From Rhodospirillales bacterium (GTDB taxonomy: Bacteria; Pseudomonadota; Alphaproteobacteria; UBA8366; JADFVY01): DNA of 48,336 nt. A program made the translations under genes and the position numbers. Positions 27,487 to 36,774 of this stretch are shown piece after piece. The first letter of the stretch is position 1, and every line of letters starts with the position of its first letter. The notes beneath the pieces were generated by a model that saw only the letters and a program-made list of their open reading frames with translations, made no database searches and had not been told where the DNA came from. Location: the NCBI GenBank assembly GCA_020356105.1, contig CP070634.1, positions 267,641 to 315,976 on the forward strand. The letters are read 5' to 3'.

Positions 27487-27517
27487 TTGACCTTCCAGCT
27501 TGTGGAACGCTTATCTC
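27487..27517 (+). promoter_or_regulatory. CueR-type copper promoter of copZ-copA
   Basis: TTGACC (27487-27492) and TATCTC (27512-27517) are 19 bases apart, the long spacer that MerR-family activators correct. Within the spacer is the dyad TTCCA-GCTTG-TGGAA (27493-27507), very like the E. coli copA site. Strong evidence that CueR with Cu(I) activates this module. Confidence 0.8.
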
Positions 27518-27570
27518 TATGCAAATGCGCAAGCAACGGCCGCGTGGCGAGACAGATGGAGATGAACGAA

Positions 27571-27786
27571 ATGTCGCACGATACGGTGGTTTTGAAGATC
27601 GAGGGCATGACCTGCGGCCATTGCGTCGCAAGGGTTCAAAAGGCGCTGGATACGGCGCCGGGTGTGCATGAGGCAAAGGTCGACCTCGAATCGGGTACGG
27701 CCGAGATTCACCTGGACGCCGGCGCCGACCCGGCAACCTTGATCGGTGTCGTCGAAGCGGCGGGCTACGCCGCGCAGGCCGCCTGA
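27571..27786 (+). CDS. copZ: Copper chaperone CopZ-like, HMA domain
   Basis: Small cytoplasmic Cu(I) carrier that hands metal to CopA. One heavy-metal-associated domain fills the 71 residues, with the GMTCGHC metal loop (Cys14, Cys17). Start ATG 27571 chosen because GGAG (27558-27561) lies 9 bases upstream and the size then equals the family; in-frame ATGs at 27556 and 27562 are alternatives. Preceded by the CueR-type promoter and followed by copA after 33 bases. Confidence 0.9.
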   Translation: MSHDTVVLKIEGMTCGHCVARVQKALDTAPGVHEAKVDLESGTAEIHLDAGADPATLIGVVEAAGYAAQAA

Positions 27787-27819
27787 GGCCGCGTTTTCAT
27801 CCGAGGAGGGGAAACCCCG

Positions 27820-30249
27820 ATGACGGCGACGGGAACGGCTGACACCGCCGACCGAGAGTTTGAAAAGGATGCCAGACGCCACGCGCGGCTGCAGGTCGAA
27901 GGCATGACCTGCAGCGCTTGCGTCGGACATGTCGAGCGGGCGCTCAAGGCGGTTCCCGGTGTTGTGGCGGCATCGGTCAACCTGGCCACGGAACAGGCGG
28001 ATGTCGATTTCGCGGATGGGGTCGACGTGGGCGCTCTGGCCGATGCCGTCGAGCAGGCCGGTTATACCGTCCGGCCGAGCGAGATCACGCTTGCGGTGCG
28101 CGACATGACCTGCGCGGCCTGCGTCGGACATGTCGAGCGGGCGCTCAGCGGTGTGCCCGGCGTCGTAGACGCCTCGGTCAATCTCGGCACCGAAACGGCA
28201 ATCGTCAAGGGGTTCGGGGTCGAGGCGACCGAGTTGATCGCGGCGATCGAGGGCGCCGGCTACGGCGCCGCGGTGGCGGAAGGCGGCGTGCCGCGCGATG
28301 CAGCGGAGCGGACCGCGGATCGGCGCGAAATGCTGGTTGTGCTGGCGTCGGCGCTGCTCACCCTGCCGCTGGTCGTGCCGATGTTCGGGGAACTCGCGGG
28401 TCTCGACCTCGCGCTGCCGGGGTTGTGGCAGCTGGCGATCGGGGCGACCGTACAGTTTACGATCGGCTGGAAGTTTTATGTCGGCGCCTGGAAGGCGCTG
28501 AAATCCCTGACCGGCACCATGGATCTGCTGGTTGCGCTCGGCACCAGCGCGGCGTTCGGACTGAGCAGCTATAACCTGTTCTTCGCCTCTTCGGAGGCGG
28601 ATGCGCATCTCTACTTCGAGGCGGCCGCCGTCATCATTACCCTCATCAAGCTGGGCAAGTGGCTCGAGGCGAGGGCCCGTCGCGGCACCTCGGCGGCGAT
28701 CCGCCAGCTGATGAAGCTGCGGCCGGAACAAGCACAGGTCGAGCGCAACGGCGAGGTCGTCACCGTGTCCGCGGCCGCGGTGCAGACCGGCGAGATCGTG
28801 GTCGTGCGACCGGGAGAGCGGATTCCGGTCGACGGCGCGGTGGTGAGCGGCGACAGCGCCGTCGACGAGTCGCTGCTGACCGGCGAGAGCATCCCGGTTC
28901 ACACGGCACGCGGCGACAGGGTCACCGGCGGCAGCGTCAACGGCGATGGCCTGCTGCGCATCGAGACGACAACCGTCGGCAAGGAATCGATGCTGGAGCG
29001 CATCATCGCGCTGATCGAAAGCGCGCAGGCGGCAAAGCCCCCGGTCCAGAGGATGGTCGATCGGGTCACCAATGTATTCGTGCCGGCGGTCGTCCTCGTC
29101 GCGATCGTCGCCTGGGCCGGCTGGCTGCTGGCCGGCGGCACCATGGAAGAGAGCATCATCGCCGCGGTTTCGGTCCTCGTCATCGCCTGTCCCTGCGCGC
29201 TCGGCCTCGCCACGCCGACTGCGATCATGGCCGGGACCGGCGCGGCGGCGCGGGCCGGCATCCTGATCAAGGAGGTCGAGGCGCTGGAGCGGGCCGGCGC
29301 GGTCGATACCATCATCTTCGACAAGACCGGCACATTGACCGTCGGGCAGCCGCAAGTGACCGACCTCGTGCCGGCGGACGGCGTTGATGAGACGCTGCTG
29401 CTGCGCCTTGCGGCGTCCGCCCAGCAGGGCAGCGAGCATCCGCTGGCCAAGGCGGTGCTTGCAGCGGCGGCCGAACGAGGCCTTGCTCTCGAGGGCGTCG
29501 AGGGGTTCAGCCGGATCGGCGGTCGCGGGCTGACCGCGCGGGTTGGCGGCACCGGGTTGTGGATCGGCAATCGCGGCCTGATGCGCGAGGCTGCGGCTGG
29601 CACGGGCCCGCTGGAGGGAGCCGTGGCGGCGCTGGAAGAGGATGGCAAGACGGTGATGTGGATCGCAGATGAGGACGGCCGATTGCTTGGGGCGATCGCG
29701 GTCGCCGATCAGCTGCGCAGGGAGGCGGTCGAGACCCTCGCGATCCTGCACGAGCGCGGCATCGCCGTGGTGATGCTGACGGGCGACAATGCGCGAACCG
29801 CAGCTGCGATCGCAAAGCGGCTTGGCCTCGACGATTTCCGGGCCGAGGTGCTGCCGGCGGACAAGGCGGCGGAAGTCGAGCGAATGCAGGCGGAGGGACG
29901 GGTCGTCGCCATGGTCGGAGACGGCGTCAACGATGCGCCGGCACTGGCCGCAGCCGATATAGGTATCGCCATGGGGAGCGGCACAGACATCGCCATGGAA
30001 ACCGCCGGCATCACTCTGATGCGGTCGGATCCGCGACTGGCGGCGGACGCCATCGACGTCAGCCGGGCGACGGGTCGAAAGATCTATCAGAACCTGTTCT
30101 GGGCGTTCATTTACAACGTGGTCGGCATCCCCCTGGCGGCGCTGGGTTATCTGAGCCCGATGATCGCGGGCGCGGCGATGGCGTTCAGCAGCTTCAGCGT
30201 CGTCAGCAATGCCTTGACCCTGCGTCGATGGACAGCAAAGTCGAAGTAG
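27820..30249 (+). CDS. copA: Copper-exporting P1B-type ATPase CopA
   Basis: Pumps Cu(I) out of the cytoplasm using ATP. The 809-residue protein has two N-terminal HMA domains (CSAC at 31-34 and CAAC at 98-101), eight predicted membrane segments, the TGES actuator motif, the membrane CPC (457-459) that marks Cu/Ag specificity, the phosphorylated Asp501 in DKTGTLT, the HP motif in SEHPLAKAV and [10 protein letters not shown]. The two HMA regions share an exact 28-base repeat (27919-27946 and 28120-28147), showing internal duplication. ATG 27820 follows GAGGAGGGG. Middle gene of a copZ-copA-cueR unit. Confidence 0.97.
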   Translation: MTATGTADTADREFEKDARRHARLQVEGMTCSACVGHVERALKAVPGVVAASVNLATEQADVDFADGVDVGALADAVEQAGYTVRPSEITLAVRDMTCAACVGHVERALSGVPGVVDASVNLGTETAIVKGFGVEATELIAAIEGAGYGAAVAEGGVPRDAAERTADRREMLVVLASALLTLPLVVPMFGELAGLDLALPGLWQLAIGATVQFTIGWKFYVGAWKALKSLTGTMDLLVALGTSAAFGLSSYNLFFASSEADAHLYFEAAAVIITLIKLGKWLEARARRGTSAAIRQLMKLRPEQAQVERNGEVVTVSAAAVQTGEIVVVRPGERIPVDGAVVSGDSAVDESLLTGESIPVHTARGDRVTGGSVNGDGLLRIETTTVGKESMLERIIALIESAQAAKPPVQRMVDRVTNVFVPAVVLVAIVAWAGWLLAGGTMEESIIAAVSVLVIACPCALGLATPTAIMAGTGAAARAGILIKEVEALERAGAVDTIIFDKTGTLTVGQPQVTDLVPADGVDETLLLRLAASAQQGSEHPLAKAVLAAAAERGLALEGVEGFSRIGGRGLTARVGGTGLWIGNRGLMREAAAGTGPLEGAVAALEEDGKTVMWIADEDGRLLGAIAVADQLRREAVETLAILHERGIAVVMLTGDNARTAAAIAKRLGLDDFRAEVLPADKAAEVERMQAEGRVVAMVGDGVNDAPALAAADIGIAMGSGTDIAMETAGITLMRSDPRLAADAIDVSRATGRKIYQNLFWAFIYNVVGIPLAALGYLSPMIAGAAMAFSSFSVVSNALTLRRWTAKSK

Positions 30250-30253
30250 GAAT

Positions 30254-30278
30254 AATAAATGAAAAACAGATGTTTATT
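30254..30278. other. AT-rich inverted repeat between copA and cueR
   Basis: AATAAA (30254-30259) and TTTATT (30273-30278) around 13 bases, in the 49-base copA-cueR gap, which is AT-rich. It could be an operator or part of a cueR promoter; no CueR-type TTCCA dyad is present here. Confidence 0.25.
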
Positions 30279-30298
30279 GCGGTTTTAGGAGAGTTTTG

Positions 30299-30691
30299 AT
30301 GAATATTGGTGAAGTGGCCAGCCACTCCAGTGTCAGCGCCAAGACCATCCGCTATTACGAAAGTATCGGGCTGATTGCCCCGGCGCGTCGAACCGCGAGC
30401 GGTTACCGCACGTATGACGAAAAGGACGTGCAGACCCTGCGCTTCATTCATCATGCGCGGAACCTCGGATTCAGCGTCAAGGACGTGGCGATGCTGCTCG
30501 ATCTCTGGCGTGACCAGAAACGCGCCAGCGCTCACGTCAAGGCGCTGGCAATGGCCCATATCGCGGCGGTCGACCGGAAGATCGAGGAGCTTCAAAAAAT
30601 GCGCGATACGCTGCTCGATCTGACCCATCACTGCCATGGCGATGATCGGCCGGATTGTCCGATCCTCGACGGCTTGGCTGGCGAGCCGTGA
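30299..30691 (+). CDS. cueR: MerR-family copper regulator CueR
   Basis: Cu(I)-sensing activator of copper export genes. The 130-residue protein has the MerR helix-turn-helix at the N-terminus (MNIGEVASHSSVSAKTIRYY, 1-20), a long dimerisation helix and the metal loop Cys112-x7-Cys120, at E. coli CueR positions; Ser77 matches the residue associated with monovalent-metal selectivity. Start ATG 30299 has AGGAG at 30287-30291; a TTG directly before it is unlikely. It follows copA by 49 bases and very probably acts at the copZ promoter. Confidence 0.93.
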   Translation: MNIGEVASHSSVSAKTIRYYESIGLIAPARRTASGYRTYDEKDVQTLRFIHHARNLGFSVKDVAMLLDLWRDQKRASAHVKALAMAHIAAVDRKIEELQKMRDTLLDLTHHCHGDDRPDCPILDGLAGEP

Positions 30692-30746
30692 ACGCCCGGC
30701 GCAACGGCCTTACAAAAAACACAAAATCTCAACGATTTCGAAACAG

Positions 30747-30775
30747 TTGGCCCGTAACGCTTTCCCCGTTACCCT
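30747..30775 (+). promoter_or_regulatory. Possible promoter of the deacetylase gene, overlapping a dyad
   Basis: TTGGCC (30747-30752), 17 bases, TACCCT (30770-30775). The spacer and -10 contain GTAACG-N7-CGTTAC (30754-30772), which could be an operator. Hexamers are weak. Confidence 0.25.
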
Positions 30776-30802
30776 GTGATACCCGGGACAGGCGAGGGAA
30801 AG

Positions 30803-32449
30803 ATGCGGCGCAGCGGCAACTCCAGGCCAATCGGCGGTCGTCGGGTCAACCGACGCCGACCCAGGGCGATCGTTCCGGCGGTGTCGGCGGATCGCGGGCC
30901 AATGTGGTTGCGGCGCAGGGTTTTCGTGCCGCACTCCCGATCGAGATTTCTGACCGCGTGGTTGCGTGGTCGCGCGGTGCGGGGTTGCGCCCGCATGCCC
31001 GGGGCCGGTCGAGTAGTTGATGCCTGCCGGAGATGCCTGGCCCACGCGGGGACCGCCTGGTTACTGCTGCAGTCCACGCTGGCAGCACGATTCGATATCA
31101 TACGAACGCATTGGACGGGCAGCGTCGCGCTTTTGAGACGGGTCTGCGCAGCCGCCTGGCGCTGCTGCTCCAAGGGCCGACCTCTTGCGATTCGGCGCGG
31201 CCATGGTGTGGTCCTGGGCACCGTGGCAGGCGTGGCGGCGGTCATTGCGGCCGCGACCGTTATCGTCTTGAGCGTAGAGGCGCTGCGCCATCAGGAAGGA
31301 ACACCGCAGCCGGTCGCCGATTCGCCTGGGGCTTCGCCGCCGCTTGACTGGGATCGGCTCGCGGGCGACCGGGAGTTTTCGCCGCCGCTGGCATCGCATA
31401 TCGTCCCGTCGGATCACGAGACCGAGCATTTGCGCACCGCGTTTGCCGACAACCGGGAGATTGCAGACCCTGTGCCGGGCAGAACATCGTTAGGCAGGCC
31501 GCCATTTGCGGGGCCGGTTGAGGCGACGGCCGACGATGAGGAGGACATCGCCGCCGCATTGCCGCTCTTGGAAGGCCCCGTCGCGCAAGCGGCCGGTGTG
31601 CCATTGCAGGAGCGGCTGGTGCCACGTCCGAAGGTCCGACCCGCCATACCGGCGGGGCCCCCGCAATGGCTCGCCTATGCCGTAGAACCCGAGCGCGCTC
31701 CCGGTGCCAGGCCGATGATCGCGATCGTCATCGATGATGCCGGGGTCGCCCAGGCGCGCACGGCCCGGGCGATCGAGCTGCCGCCACCCCTGACCATCGC
31801 CTTTATCCCGTACAGCCGGAATCTCGAGCGACAGACCCGTCAAGCCCGTCAGAACGGCCATGAGCTCCTGGTGCATGTTCCGATGGAACCGGATAACGGT
31901 GCCGTCGATCCGGGTCCCAACGCGCTGCTGACAACATTGGATGAAGACGAAATCATGCGGCGGTTTCGCTGGGCGCTTGAGCGTTTCGACGGCTATGTCG
32001 GCGTCAACAACCACATGGGTAGCAAGTTCATGGCGCGGGCCGATCTGCTGGAGCCGTTGCTGGCCGAGATGAACGCCCGCGGTCTGATGTTCCTCGACTC
32101 GCGCACGGATAAGGGGACCGTCGGCGCCCAGTTGGCGCACGAAATGTCTCTGCCGCATGCCAGCCGTCAAGTCTTTCTCGACAATGATCTCGATGCCGGC
32201 AAGATCGCCGCGCAGCTGGAGCGGCTCGAGCGGCTCGCCCTGCGGCAGGGTCACGCAATCGCGATCGGTCATCCGCACGATGTCACTGTCGATACGCTCG
32301 CGCGATGGATCCCGCAGGCGCGGGCGCGGGGCTTCGATCTTGTACCCGTAAGCGCGATCGTCAAGTTGGCATATGGCGGCGAGCCGGCAAGTCAGCTAGC
32401 CGCGGCCCGCCGCGGCGAAGCGAACGGCCTCCTCGGCAGCGCGGAGTAG
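30803..32449 (+). CDS. Divergent polysaccharide deacetylase (YibQ/DUF610 family), membrane-anchored
   Basis: The catalytic domain (about 300-530) has the family motifs IAIVIDDAG with Asp311/Asp312, LLVHVPMEP, VNNHMGSKF (401-409), LDSRTDKGT and GHPHDVT (489-495); the fold is related to NodB deacetylases, but the substrate of this branch is not established. One membrane segment (about 135-157) would place the domain in the periplasm. The first 134 residues are Arg-rich with several Cys and no recognised domain, so the true start may be later; ATG 30803 (GAGGG just upstream) is a choice, not a certainty, giving 548 aa against about 320 for E. coli YibQ. Its last 54 bases overlap the end of trpE on the other strand. 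Confidence 0.8.
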   Translation: MRRSGNSRPIGGRRVNRRRPRAIVPAVSADRGPMWLRRRVFVPHSRSRFLTAWLRGRAVRGCARMPGAGRVVDACRRCLAHAGTAWLLLQSTLAARFDIIRTHWTGSVALLRRVCAAAWRCCSKGRPLAIRRGHGVVLGTVAGVAAVIAAATVIVLSVEALRHQEGTPQPVADSPGASPPLDWDRLAGDREFSPPLASHIVPSDHETEHLRTAFADNREIADPVPGRTSLGRPPFAGPVEATADDEEDIAAALPLLEGPVAQAAGVPLQERLVPRPKVRPAIPAGPPQWLAYAVEPERAPGARPMIAIVIDDAGVAQARTARAIELPPPLTIAFIPYSRNLERQTRQARQNGHELLVHVPMEPDNGAVDPGPNALLTTLDEDEIMRRFRWALERFDGYVGVNNHMGSKFMARADLLEPLLAEMNARGLMFLDSRTDKGTVGAQLAHEMSLPHASRQVFLDNDLDAGKIAAQLERLERLALRQGHAIAIGHPHDVTVDTLARWIPQARARGFDLVPVSAIVKLAYGGEPASQLAAARRGEANGLLGSAE

Positions 32450-33907
32450 CGCGCGCGCCTTGTTGCAGCTTTCCTGGAACTCGCTCTCGGGATTGCTGTC
32501 ATACACGATCCCGCCGCCGGCCTGGACGTACATCCTGCCATCCTTGACGACTGCGGTGCGCAGCGCGATGCAGGTGTCCATGTCGCCGCTCGCTCCGAAA
32601 TATCCGATACAGCCCGCATACACGCCGCGGCGATCGGGTTCGAGCTCGTCGATGATCTCCATTGCCCGGACCTTCCGCGCGCCGGACACCGTGCCCGCCG
32701 GGAACCCTGCGGCAAGCGCTCGCAACGCATCGAATTCGGGCGCGATTTCGCCCTCCACGTTGGAGACGATGTGCATCACGTGCGAGTAGTACTCGACGGT
32801 CATCTGCTCGGTCACCTCAACGGTCCCGACCTTGGCGACGCGCCCCACATCGTTGCGTCCAAGATCAAGCAACATCAGGTGTTCGGCCAGCTCCTTCGGG
32901 TCGGCAAGAAGGTCAGCCGCCAGCGCCTTGTCCTCGGCTGCGTCCTGCCCGCGCGGTCGGGTGCCGGCAATCGGACGAATGACGACCTTGCCGTCGCGCA
33001 AGCGCACAAGGATCTCAGGGCTCGAGCCGACGATGCTGAACGCGCCGAAATCGAGGAAGAAAAGAAATGGTGACGGGTTGAGGCGGCGCAACGATCGATA
33101 GAGAGCGAATGGCGGCAGCGCGAACGGCACTTCGAAGCGTTGCGAGAGCACGACCTGAAAGATGTCGCCCGCCAAAATGTATTCGCGCGCGGCCTCGACC
33201 ATCTCCCGAAACTCGGTCGGCGTCATATTCGACGAAGGTTCAGGGACTTCCGCGCTAATTGTACCCGCTTCGCGCCGGTAGGGCAGGGAACGCTCGAAAT
33301 CGGCGACCGTATCGGCGAGACGTTCGAGCGCGCCTCGCCACGCGGCATCTGCATCGATGCCGGCTTGCGGCCGCACCGGCGTGATCACGGTCACGAGATC
33401 CTCGATCGTATCGAACACGGCGATCACCGTCGGTCGCACGAACAGCCCGTCCGGCACGTCGAGCACACGCGGTTTGCCTTCCGGCAGTTTTTCCATCAGC
33501 CGGACCATGTCGTAGCTCATATAGCCGACCAGCCCGGCCGCCATCGGCGGCATATCATCGGGCAAATCGATCGCCGACTCGTCGAGAACAGCGCGCAGCG
33601 AATCGAGTGCGCCGCCATCGCAGGGCTCGAAGCTGTCCGGGTCGAAGCGGGCGCGGCGGTTGATTTCCGCCCTGTCCCCGAAACAGCGCCAGATGAGATC
33701 GGGTTTCAAGCCGATGAAGGAATACCGGCCCCGAATTGATCCACCCTCGACCGACTCCAGCAAGAAGCTATTCGGCCGACCGTCCGCCAGCTTCAGCATG
33801 GCCGAGACCGGCGTTTCCAGATCGGCAATCAGCGATGTCGTGACGACCTGCGGCTGACCGGCCGCGTATCGCCGCGCGAAATCGTCAAAGGCGGGCGAGA
33901 CCTCCAT
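32396..33907 (-). CDS. trpE: Anthranilate synthase component I
   Basis: Forms anthranilate from chorismate and ammonia, the committed step to tryptophan. The 503-residue protein has the N-terminal tryptophan-binding LLES element in NSFLLESVEGG (feedback inhibition), and the chorismate-binding core with IVGSSPEILVR, PIAGTRPRG, LDLGRNDVGRV, FPAGTVSGARKVRAMEIIDELEP and YAGCIGYFG. Begins 8 bases after the ppiD stop and is probably cotranscribed with it. Separated from trpG by about 5 kb of opposite-strand genes. The last residues (VRFAAAGRG) overlap the deacetylase 3' end. Confidence 0.97.
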   Translation of the reverse strand: MEVSPAFDDFARRYAAGQPQVVTTSLIADLETPVSAMLKLADGRPNSFLLESVEGGSIRGRYSFIGLKPDLIWRCFGDRAEINRRARFDPDSFEPCDGGALDSLRAVLDESAIDLPDDMPPMAAGLVGYMSYDMVRLMEKLPEGKPRVLDVPDGLFVRPTVIAVFDTIEDLVTVITPVRPQAGIDADAAWRGALERLADTVADFERSLPYRREAGTISAEVPEPSSNMTPTEFREMVEAAREYILAGDIFQVVLSQRFEVPFALPPFALYRSLRRLNPSPFLFFLDFGAFSIVGSSPEILVRLRDGKVVIRPIAGTRPRGQDAAEDKALAADLLADPKELAEHLMLLDLGRNDVGRVAKVGTVEVTEQMTVEYYSHVMHIVSNVEGEIAPEFDALRALAAGFPAGTVSGARKVRAMEIIDELEPDRRGVYAGCIGYFGASGDMDTCIALRTAVVKDGRMYVQAGGGIVYDSNPESEFQESCNKARALLRAAEEAVRFAAAGRG

Positions 33908-33915
33908 GATCGGCG

Positions 33916-35784
33916 TCAGAACCTGTTGAGGGCGGCTCGATCGATCGTCACCCCGAAGCGTTCCCGCAAGGCATTGTTGAATTGAATCAGCACGTCACTC
34001 ATCATCTGATTGGCGAGCACGGTCGAGAGCTCTCCGGGCTCCGACAGATCTGCCGGCTCGATCGCCTTTAGCTGGGCGACGATGAATCCCTCGGGCGATT
34101 CGTCCATCGCCGGCTGACCCAGCTCGACCTTGAATAGATCACTCGCCAGGAGCGGCGTGATGTTTCTCGATTCCGCTCCGCCGCCGCGGCGGTCGAACGG
34201 TTTGCTATCCTGCGCGGTCAGGCCCTCGGCGGCGGCCAGGTCGCTCAGTGATTCACCGTTTTCGAGGCGTGTGACAATCGCCAGCGCGCGAGTCCGCGCG
34301 GCTTCCCTGCGCCGGTCCGCCTTCCACGTGTTTGCCACCTCGTCGCGCACCTCCTCGAGGGGACGCAGCGCGGAAGGGATGCTCTCGTCGATGCGCAGCA
34401 GATAGTAGTCGCCTTCCGGCAACTGCGTAACGCGGCTCATCTCGCCAGTTTCCGTCAGAAATGCCATGTCGAGAAAATCGCCGCCCGGAAGGTCATCGAC
34501 GGGCTGGCCGTTTGCCCCGACACCGCCAAGATCAAGCGGTTCCGTCCGCCGCAGCGGTATGTCCAGAGTCGCTGCGGCCTCTTCAAGCGTCGCGCCACCG
34601 GCCAATTCGTCCTCCAGCGCCCGCGACAGGTCGTAGAGGACTTCGGCGGACTGCTCGATCCTCAGCCTTTCCTCGATCTCGCCGCGCGCCTCGTCAAACG
34701 GCATTATCGACTCGGGGATGACCTCCGTGACGCGGAAGACATGCCAGCCGAACGGGGACTGCTGGGGGGGCGAGATCGCGCCTTCCGCCAGCCCCGCGAC
34801 CGTATCCCAGAGCTCCGGCACTGGGAATTCCGCGGCCGTGAACATCCCGAGTTCGAGAGCCGCCGCATCCTGACCGGCGATTTCCCTGGCGACGGTCGCG
34901 AAGGTTCGTCCTTCACCGACCGCCGCGGCCACCTGCCGGGCGCTCGCCTCATCCGCGACCAAAACCTGCTGCACCTTTCGCCGCTCGTCCTGCGTGAAAT
35001 CGGCAAGATTGGCATCGTAGTACTGGCGCGTCTGCTCTTCGGTGACGATGATCTCTCGCATCGCCAGTTCGCGGGTCACGTGAAGATAGTTGATCCGACG
35101 CCGTTCTGGCGCGGTGAACTGGTCGGCTCGCTCCTGATACAGTGCTTGGAGGGTCTCGGTGTCGGGCTCGCCGACATCCAGGGTCGCATCGACGGGGACC
35201 ACGGCGACGCTCGCAACGCGTTTTTCGCCGCGCCATCGATGCAGCGTCGTCACCAGGGAATCCGGCGCGTCGTCCGGAAAATCAAAGCTGTTGATGATCT
35301 GACGGCGCAGGATGTCGCGACGCACATCGCTGACAAACTGACCTTCCGAGAGGCCGGCCTGGCGCAACGCGAATTCATACCGAGCGCGGCTGAATCGGCC
35401 TGTCTCGTCAAAAAAAGACGGTTCTTCGGCGATTATGCTCCGCACCTGGCCGTCGCTCACCGCCATGCCGAGCATGTCACCACCCAGCTCATAGACGCGA
35501 GCCGAGATCAGCCGGTCGAGCACCTGGTCCAACAGGCCGAGGCTGCGCGCCTGTTCGGCGCTCAACTCGATGCCCTGCGCGCGGAACCGGTTGAGTTCTC
35601 GTTGGAACGCCTCGGAGAGTTCGGTCGTCGAAATCGCATCATCGCCGACGGTCGCCACGTCGTCGGCCTCCTGGACCTGGGTGATGTAGTCGGTGACGCC
35701 CCAAGCTGCGAAGCTGATGATCAGCAGCACGACAAGCAGCTTGGCAACGAGGCTTGCGGCGGAGGAACGAAGTTGCTGAAGCAT
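33916..35784 (-). CDS. ppiD: Periplasmic folding factor PpiD (SurA-like N-domain plus PPIase)
   Basis: Inner-membrane-anchored chaperone acting on proteins leaving the Sec channel. The 622-residue protein has one N-terminal membrane segment (about 14-32), a SurA-type chaperone domain (about 40-180), a parvulin-like PpiC domain (about 230-360, with PFGWHVFRVTEV) and a long C-terminal part. Many family members have a weak or inactive parvulin site. Start ATG 35784; the gene is divergent from tpiA across 201 bases. It heads a ppiD-trpE unit, a common alphaproteobacterial order. Confidence 0.92.
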   Translation of the reverse strand: MLQQLRSSAASLVAKLLVVLLIISFAAWGVTDYITQVQEADDVATVGDDAISTTELSEAFQRELNRFRAQGIELSAEQARSLGLLDQVLDRLISARVYELGGDMLGMAVSDGQVRSIIAEEPSFFDETGRFSRARYEFALRQAGLSEGQFVSDVRRDILRRQIINSFDFPDDAPDSLVTTLHRWRGEKRVASVAVVPVDATLDVGEPDTETLQALYQERADQFTAPERRRINYLHVTRELAMREIIVTEEQTRQYYDANLADFTQDERRKVQQVLVADEASARQVAAAVGEGRTFATVAREIAGQDAAALELGMFTAAEFPVPELWDTVAGLAEGAISPPQQSPFGWHVFRVTEVIPESIMPFDEARGEIEERLRIEQSAEVLYDLSRALEDELAGGATLEEAAATLDIPLRRTEPLDLGGVGANGQPVDDLPGGDFLDMAFLTETGEMSRVTQLPEGDYYLLRIDESIPSALRPLEEVRDEVANTWKADRRREAARTRALAIVTRLENGESLSDLAAAEGLTAQDSKPFDRRGGGAESRNITPLLASDLFKVELGQPAMDESPEGFIVAQLKAIEPADLSEPGELSTVLANQMMSDVLIQFNNALRERFGVTIDRAALNRF

Positions 35785-35985
35785 AAAGGTATCCGTTGAC
35801 AGTCGTGGTCGTTGACCGGGGCGCCGGCGCGCGGCGCGGCATCATAGAGGGGCCCGGGCAGGCACCGCAACAGGCAATCCGCGGCGCTCCGGTTCCGGTC
35901 TCTGGCCAACGGACCGGCCGCATGCTAAGGCATCGAGAAGAGGCCCGCCGGTCGTGGCAACCGTGGGCGAAAAAGGAGATTCGCC

Positions 35986-36735
35986 ATGTCGCAGCGAACC
36001 CCGCTGATCGCGGGAAACTGGAAGATGAACGGCCTCGTAACGGATTCGATCGCTCTTGCCCGCGCGATAGCGGATGGCGCGGTCGCGGAGTGCGACCTGC
36101 TGGTCTGTCCCCCGGCAATACTGATTCCGCCGGTCGTCGACGCCTTGACGAATCGCACAATTGCCGTGGGCGCCCAGGACTGCCATTTTGCCGAATCCGG
36201 CGCCCATACCGGTGACATCTCGGCGGCCATGCTAAGGGATGCGGGATGCAGCCATGTCATACTCGGGCACTCAGAGCGCCGCGCCGACCATGGCGAGAGC
36301 GACAAGCTGGTGTGCTCGAAGACGGTGGCCGCGCACGCGGCCCAGCTGGTTGCCATCGTCTGTGTCGGTGAGACCCTCGAGGAGCGCGATTCGGGCAAGA
36401 CGCTCGAGCGCATCGACATGCAACTAGATGGCTCGCTCCCCGATGGCGTTACGGGCGAAAACACGGTGATCGCGTATGAGCCCGTCTGGGCGATCGGCAC
36501 GGGCCGCACGCCGACGCCCGCCGACGTCGCCGAAGTCCATGGCCATATCCGCGAACGGGTGGCGACGCGGTTCGACACCGGCATCGCCGAGGCGGTGAGG
36601 ATCCTCTACGGCGGATCCATGAAACCTTCGAATGCCGCCGCGCTTCTTAAGATCGACGGGGTTGACGGCGGCTTGATCGGCGGCGCCAGTCTCAACGCTG
36701 AGGACTTTCTGGCGATTGCGGCCAGTTGCCCATGA
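35986..36735 (+). CDS. tpiA: Triosephosphate isomerase
   Basis: Interconverts dihydroxyacetone phosphate and glyceraldehyde 3-phosphate. The 249-residue TIM barrel has catalytic Lys13 (AGNWKMNG), His95 (ILGHSERR) and Glu165 ([11 protein letters not shown]), and the C-terminal phosphate-binding [10 protein letters not shown] and [15 protein letters not shown] 8 bases before the ATG. First of a run with secG and pyrG; a strong hairpin after its stop suggests partial termination. Confidence 0.98.
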   Translation: MSQRTPLIAGNWKMNGLVTDSIALARAIADGAVAECDLLVCPPAILIPPVVDALTNRTIAVGAQDCHFAESGAHTGDISAAMLRDAGCSHVILGHSERRADHGESDKLVCSKTVAAHAAQLVAIVCVGETLEERDSGKTLERIDMQLDGSLPDGVTGENTVIAYEPVWAIGTGRTPTPADVAEVHGHIRERVATRFDTGIAEAVRILYGGSMKPSNAAALLKIDGVDGGLIGGASLNAEDFLAIAASCP

Positions 36736-36747
36736 TCGCGGCAGCCT

Positions 36748-36774
36748 GTCGCGGCGGAAATGGCCGCCCGCGAC
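36748..36774 (+). terminator. Terminator-like hairpin after tpiA
   Basis: GTCGCGG (36748-36754) pairs with CCGCGAC (36768-36774), then after a one-base bulge CGG pairs with CCG, leaving an AAATGG loop. It starts 12 bases past the tpiA stop. No T-run follows. The rest of the 152-base gap to secG shows no clear promoter. Confidence 0.45.

Noticed and set aside
27517-29751. 744-codon minus-strand open frame opposite copA
   Set aside because: It mirrors copA, whose every P-type ATPase motif is intact; long antisense frames are expected in GC-rich DNA and the translation has no domain-like pattern.
26600-33910. Mobile-element ends around the copper module
   Set aside because: No transposase, integrase, tRNA, terminal inverted repeat or target-site duplication was seen by eye at either edge.
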